Source of the DNA: Rhodospirillum sp.
Lineage (GTDB): Bacteria > Pseudomonadota > Alphaproteobacteria > Dongiales > Dongiaceae
Assembly (NCBI GenBank): GCA_013822765.1
Contig: PNKY01000003.1
Coordinates: 434,001-498,000 of the forward strand
Length of the DNA stretch: 64,000 nucleotides
Reading direction: 5' to 3'
Of the stretch, positions 61,783 to 64,000 are shown piece after piece. Under the pieces are notes generated by a model that did not search any database, was not told where the DNA came from, and saw only the letters and a list, made by a program, of their open reading frames with translations. The translations under genes were made by a program, and so were the position numbers. The number at the start of each line of letters is the position of its first letter. The first letter of the stretch is position 1.

Positions 61783-62148
61783 TTACTGCGCCGGAGCTTC
61801 GGCGGCCTTGGCAGCCGCGTCCGCCTGGGCCTTCGCGCGCTCCTGCGCCTTCGCCTTCGGCTTGTCCTGCTTGGTCTGCTCGTGGCGCTTCGGCGCCTCG
61901 CACAGGCCAGCCTTGTGGAAGAAGTACTGCACGCGATCGCTCGGCGTCGCGCCCATCTTCAGCCAATGCTTGGCGCGCTCGACGTCGAAGGTCACGCGCT
62001 TCGGGTCTTCCTTGCCCAGCATCGGATTATAGGCGCCGATATGCTCGACGAAGCGGCCGTCGCGCGCGAAGCGCGATTCGGCGACCACGATGCGATAGTA
62101 CGGGCGCTTCTTGGCGCCGCCGCGGGTCAGTCGGATCTTCAGTGACAC
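61783..62148 (-). CDS. rpsP: 30S ribosomal protein S16
   Basis: The 121-residue S16 begins [20 protein letters not shown] and contains [10 protein letters not shown] and [10 protein letters not shown], all standard. The start is GTG 62148 with AGAGGAG about eight bases upstream. The C-terminal 35 residues are Lys/Ala/Glu-rich ([20 protein letters not shown]), an extension seen in several alphaproteobacteria and probably disordered. Confidence 0.96.
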   Translation of the reverse strand: MSLKIRLTRGGAKKRPYYRIVVAESRFARDGRFVEHIGAYNPMLGKEDPKRVTFDVERAKHWLKMGATPSDRVQYFFHKAGLCEAPKRHEQTKQDKPKAKAQERAKAQADAAAKAAEAPAQ

Positions 62149-62187
62149 TTGGTTTTCTCCTCTGGAAGTTCGAGTGTTTCGTTCAGC

Positions 62188-62589
62188 TCATTCCGGATGA
62201 TGGCTGCAAGCTTCGATCTTGTTGCCGTCCGGGTCATACGCAAATGCGCCGTAGTAAGTCGGGTGGTAGTGAGGCCGCAGGCCGGGCGCGCCATTGTCCT
62301 TGGCGCCGGCCTTGATCGCAGCCTTGTAGAACGCATCGATCGCCTTGCGGCTCTTCGCGACGAATGCGACATGGGTGCCGCCTTTCTTGTTGGCCTTCTT
62401 GTCCAGCTTTTCCGGCTTGCCGATCCAGAAGCTCGGCTTGTCCGCTTCGCCATAGCCGTGGGCCACGACGCCCTGGCCGGGGATGTCGACGGTGAAGACG
62501 CAAGCGTAGCCGAGCGGCTTCAGCGCCGCGTCGTAGAATTCCTTGGCCTTCTTGAGGCTCGATACGCCAATCGAGATGTGATCGATCAT
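62188..62589 (-). CDS. VOC (glyoxalase-like) family protein between ffh and rpsP
   Basis: The 133-residue single-domain VOC protein starts MIDHISIGVSSLKKAKEFYD and ends FAYDPDGNKIEACSHHPE. Metal ligands are plausible at His4 (IDHIS), in THVAFVA and at the glutamate of KIEAC, so an active metalloenzyme is possible. Its ATG overlaps the ffh stop (ATGA), and 39 bases separate it from rpsP. It is therefore embedded in the ffh-rpsP-rimM-trmD-rplS operon, where no VOC protein is usual. Substrate unknown. Confidence 0.87.
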   Translation of the reverse strand: MIDHISIGVSSLKKAKEFYDAALKPLGYACVFTVDIPGQGVVAHGYGEADKPSFWIGKPEKLDKKANKKGGTHVAFVAKSRKAIDAFYKAAIKAGAKDNGAPGLRPHYHPTYYGAFAYDPDGNKIEACSHHPE

Positions 62590-63989
62590 CGCCGCCCTCC
62601 GAATGGTGGGAACCCGCCCATGCCGCCGCCGGCGCCGCCCTTCATGAGCGCAGCCATGCCGGAGCGCATCAGGCCCTTCTGACCCAGCTTGCTGACCTGC
62701 TTCATCATGCGGGCCATTTCCATGTGCTGCTTCAGCAACTTGTTGATGTCCTGCACCTGCATGCCGCAGCCCTTGGCGATGCGGTTCTTGCGCGAGGCCT
62801 TAATGAGGTCGGGGTTGCGCCGTTCCTTGGGCGTCATCGAAGAGATGATCGCGAGCGAGCGGCGGATCACCTTGTCGTCGACCTTGCCTTCGAGCTGCTT
62901 CTGCATCTTGCCCATGCCGGGCAGCATGCCGGCGATCGAGGCGAGGCCGCCCATCTTCTGCAACTGCTTGAGCTGGCTGGCGAGGTCGTTGAGATCGAAC
63001 TCGCCCTTCTGCATCTTCCTGGCGAGACGCTCGGCCTCCTCAGCCTCGGTCGACTCGATCGCCTTCTCGACCAGGCTGACGATATCGCCCATGCCGAGGA
63101 TGCGGCCGGCGATGCGGTCGGCGTGGAAATCCTCCAGCGCCTCCATCTTCTCGCCGACGCCGATCAGCTTGATCGGACAGCCGGTGATCGCGCGCATGGA
63201 GAGCGCCGCGCCGCCGCGCGCATCGCCGTCGACGCGGGTCAGCACGATGCCGGTGACGTTGACGCGCTCCTTGAAGCTCTTGGCGACGGTGACGGCGTCC
63301 TGGCCGGTCATCGCGTCGGCCACCAACAGAGTCTCGTGCGGCTTGGCGGCGGCATGCACTTCGGCAACTTCCGCCATCAGTTCTTCGTCGATCGCGAGGC
63401 GGCCGGCGGTGTCGAGCATCACCACGTCGTAGCCTTCGAGGCGGCCCATCTGGATCGCGCGCTTGGCGATTGCGACCGGCGGCTCGCCGATCACGATCGG
63501 CAGCGTGTTGACGCCGACCTGCTCGCCGAGAATCGCGAGCTGCTGCTGCGCGGCCGGGCGGCGCACGTCGAGCGAGGCCATCAGCACGCGCTTGCCCTTC
63601 TGCTCGAGCAGGCGCTTGGCGATCTTGGCGGTGCTGGTGGTCTTGCCCGAGCCCTGCAGGCCGACCATCAGGATCGGCACCGGCGCCGGCGCGTTGAGAT
63701 CGAGGCCGGGCTCCACGCCTTCGCCGGCGGAGAGCGTCTTGATCAGCTCGTCATGGACGAGCTTCACCACCATCTGGCCGGGCGTCACCGACTTGACGAC
63801 GCGCTCGCCGATCGCGCCTTCGCGCACAGTGGCGACGAAATCCTTGACCACCGGCAGCGCGACGTCGGCCTCGAGCAGGGCGACGCGCACCTCGCGCATC
63901 GCCTCGTCGACATCGGCTTCCGTCAGCGCACCGCGCCGGGTCAGCTTGTCGAAGACGCCGCTCAGTCTCTCTTGCAGCTTCTCGAACAT
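62586..63989 (-). CDS. ffh: Signal recognition particle protein Ffh
   Basis: The 467-residue SRP GTPase targets membrane proteins with 4.5S RNA and FtsY. The N domain (1-90) is followed by the G domain, with the P-loop GLQGSGKTT at residues 110-118, DTAGRLAIDEELM as G3 and TRVDGDARGG as G4. The methionine-rich M domain closes the protein (MLPGMGKMQKQ, MEMARMMKQ). The gene is complete, with ATG 63989 eleven bases from the window end. It ends with a Gly/Met-rich tail. Confidence 0.98.
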   Translation of the reverse strand: MFEKLQERLSGVFDKLTRRGALTEADVDEAMREVRVALLEADVALPVVKDFVATVREGAIGERVVKSVTPGQMVVKLVHDELIKTLSAGEGVEPGLDLNAPAPVPILMVGLQGSGKTTSTAKIAKRLLEQKGKRVLMASLDVRRPAAQQQLAILGEQVGVNTLPIVIGEPPVAIAKRAIQMGRLEGYDVVMLDTAGRLAIDEELMAEVAEVHAAAKPHETLLVADAMTGQDAVTVAKSFKERVNVTGIVLTRVDGDARGGAALSMRAITGCPIKLIGVGEKMEALEDFHADRIAGRILGMGDIVSLVEKAIESTEAEEAERLARKMQKGEFDLNDLASQLKQLQKMGGLASIAGMLPGMGKMQKQLEGKVDDKVIRRSLAIISSMTPKERRNPDLIKASRKNRIAKGCGMQVQDINKLLKQHMEMARMMKQVSKLGQKGLMRSGMAALMKGGAGGGMGGFPPFGGRR

Positions 63990-64000
63990 GTCGCTCTGTG

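Overview
This 64 kb window is GC-rich chromosomal DNA from an alphaproteobacterium, plausibly a Rhodospirillales-like lineage. That placement is inferred from gene content and order: an F1-only ATP synthase operon (atpHAGDC), an mdh-sucCD-sucAB-lpd TCA operon, sdhCDAB beside a mesaconyl-CoA hydratase gene of the ethylmalonyl-CoA pathway, an ffh-rpsP-rimM-trmD-rplS run leading into leuC, DUF484-xerC, zapE, and several DUF1127-type microproteins. I saw no rRNA, tRNA, CRISPR array, prophage or intact transposase.

Layout. 0-5.7 kb: the 3' end of a ghrA-like reductase, an M17 aminopeptidase, a GT39-like membrane protein, a PilZ protein, a DUF599 protein and a ferritin-like protein. 5.8-11.1 kb: the ATP synthase F1 operon on the minus strand, with a NUDIX hydrolase gene between atpD and atpC. 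11.4-19.5 kb: patatin, priA, transaldolase, DUF484-xerC, an acetyltransferase, a secreted GH5 glycosidase with no ordinary start codon, and a small P-loop kinase. 19.5-29.4 kb: the TCA operon (mdh, a 34-aa lysine/alanine protein, sucC, sucD, sucA, sucB, a C39-like peptidase, lpd), all on the minus strand. 29.5-37.2 kb: zapE, a lipoprotein, sdhBADC and mch. 37.3-42.5 kb: a plus-strand stress/detoxification-like cluster (ArsR regulator, two paralogous SRPBCC proteins, DUF899, a frameshifted DUF2182 protein, VOC, pdxY). 42.5-53.2 kb: asd with a probable transcription attenuator, followed by accessory genes (GST, PNPOx-like, DHFR-like, GFA, UspA, AraC, PhyH, APH(6)-like, LysE, MocR). 53.2-60.0 kb: leuB, leuD and leuC, split apart by two LysR/microprotein modules and by two copies of a palindromic repeat element. 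60.0-64.0 kb: rplS-trmD-rimM-rpsP-VOC-ffh.

The most notable points are these. (1) A 24-codon Thr/Lys-rich leader ORF, alternative pairing segments and a strong terminator lie immediately upstream of asd, which looks like ribosome-mediated attenuation. (2) Two paralogous modules each pair a LysR regulator with divergent tandem microproteins ending in RDLG-type motifs. (3) A 34-aa histone-H1-like microprotein is translationally coupled to mdh. (4) A NUDIX gene sits inside the atp operon. (5) A BIME-like repeat family shares an identical 36-bp arm between two loci flanking leu genes. (6) A MocR regulator has glutamine where the PLP-binding lysine should be.

Functional calls rest on protein family recognition by eye. 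Start sites were chosen from Shine-Dalgarno sequences, overlaps with neighbours and family length. No database search was possible.
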